Below, in pieces: positions 63,758-64,000 of a stretch of 64,000 nt of DNA; positions within the stretch are counted from its first letter, which is position 1, and every line of letters begins with the position of its first letter. Source of the DNA: Brugia malayi (Eukaryota > Nematoda > Chromadorea > Rhabditida > Onchocercidae). The position numbers were made by a program, and so were the translations under genes. A model generated the notes under the pieces. That model saw nothing but the letters and a program-made list of their open reading frames with translations, was not told the origin of the DNA and did not search any database. Where the stretch lies: positions 1,798,001-1,862,000 of the forward strand of contig NW_025062478.1 of the NCBI RefSeq assembly GCF_000002995.4. The letters run 5' to 3'.

Positions 63758-64000
63758 ACAAGGGGAGAAGTTTGAACTTGAACGCAATTCACGAAGAAAA
63801 AATTAAAAGAGCAAAAATTCAAAAATAAATGTTAAACATTATAACAATAATCAAAATTTTCAGCAAACAAAAATAACGGCTGAAATAATATAAAAGTTAA
63901 AAATAAACGATAGTTGTGAAGGATTTAAAAAACAAAAAAAAAAAGTTATTAATAATAATTATATATCGAATCATCAGATGAGGTCCATATGTACTGTCGA
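63758..64000. other. AT-rich right edge
   Basis: A-rich sequence with no supported feature. The window ends here. Confidence 0.5.

Overview
The window is eukaryotic and reads as a nematode chromosome segment: very AT-rich, genes broken into short exons, acceptors of the TTTTCAG/TTTTAG type, GTAAG-like donors, and one tRNA in antisense inside an intron. Decayed BEL/Pao gag remnants and long A/T homopolymers would suit a parasitic spirurid or filarial-type worm. That last step is inference; no species marker is present.

Layout, left to right. (1) 1158-3582 (+): 3' part of a short-chain dehydrogenase/reductase of the retinol/17-beta-hydroxysteroid type, with a tRNA-Glu(UUC) in antisense in its last intron. 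(2) 3583-8389: gene-poor. A candidate minus-strand first exon (8389-8466) sits 93 bp from the next gene's start codon. (3) 8560-14440 (+): an 11-exon PLEKHD1 orthologue (589 aa, PH domain plus long coiled coil). (4) 15621-23876 (-): a complete 23-exon insulin-degrading enzyme (1040 aa, M16 inverzincin). (5) 25528-28721 (-): a complete 10-exon Arp2 (394 aa). (6) 28.7-36.3 kb: a gene-poor desert with two tandem arrays and a perfect inverted repeat. (7) 36311-39328 (+): a 6-exon NNMT/PNMT/TEMT-family methyltransferase (255 aa). (8) 40156-42981 (-): a two-exon secreted Ser/Thr-rich orphan with a hydrophobic tail. (9) 43.0-49.7 kb: a repeat-rich block with two convergent BEL/Pao gag wrecks, a 46-bp palindrome, an 830-bp segment repeated almost perfectly 16,242 bp to the right, a 0.5-kb T-rich tract, and four GC-richer blocks bounded by splice signals with no continuous frame. 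(10) 49.9-54.2 kb: microsatellites and low-complexity DNA. (11) 54297-55494 (-): a 5-exon GNAT acetyltransferase of the arylalkylamine NAT type (238 aa). (12) 55.5-64.0 kb: gene-poor, with a 14-codon duplication, GCATGC-box repeats and the second copy of the 830-bp repeat.

The coding models were assembled by hand from exon frames. For six of the seven, every junction keeps phase; the GNAT model keeps phase only by using one GC donor. The genes are mostly unrelated housekeeping functions (proteolysis, actin nucleation, methyl and acetyl transfer) and do not form a pathway. Arp2 and IDE lie in tandem on one strand but 1.65 kb apart, which is long for a nematode operon.
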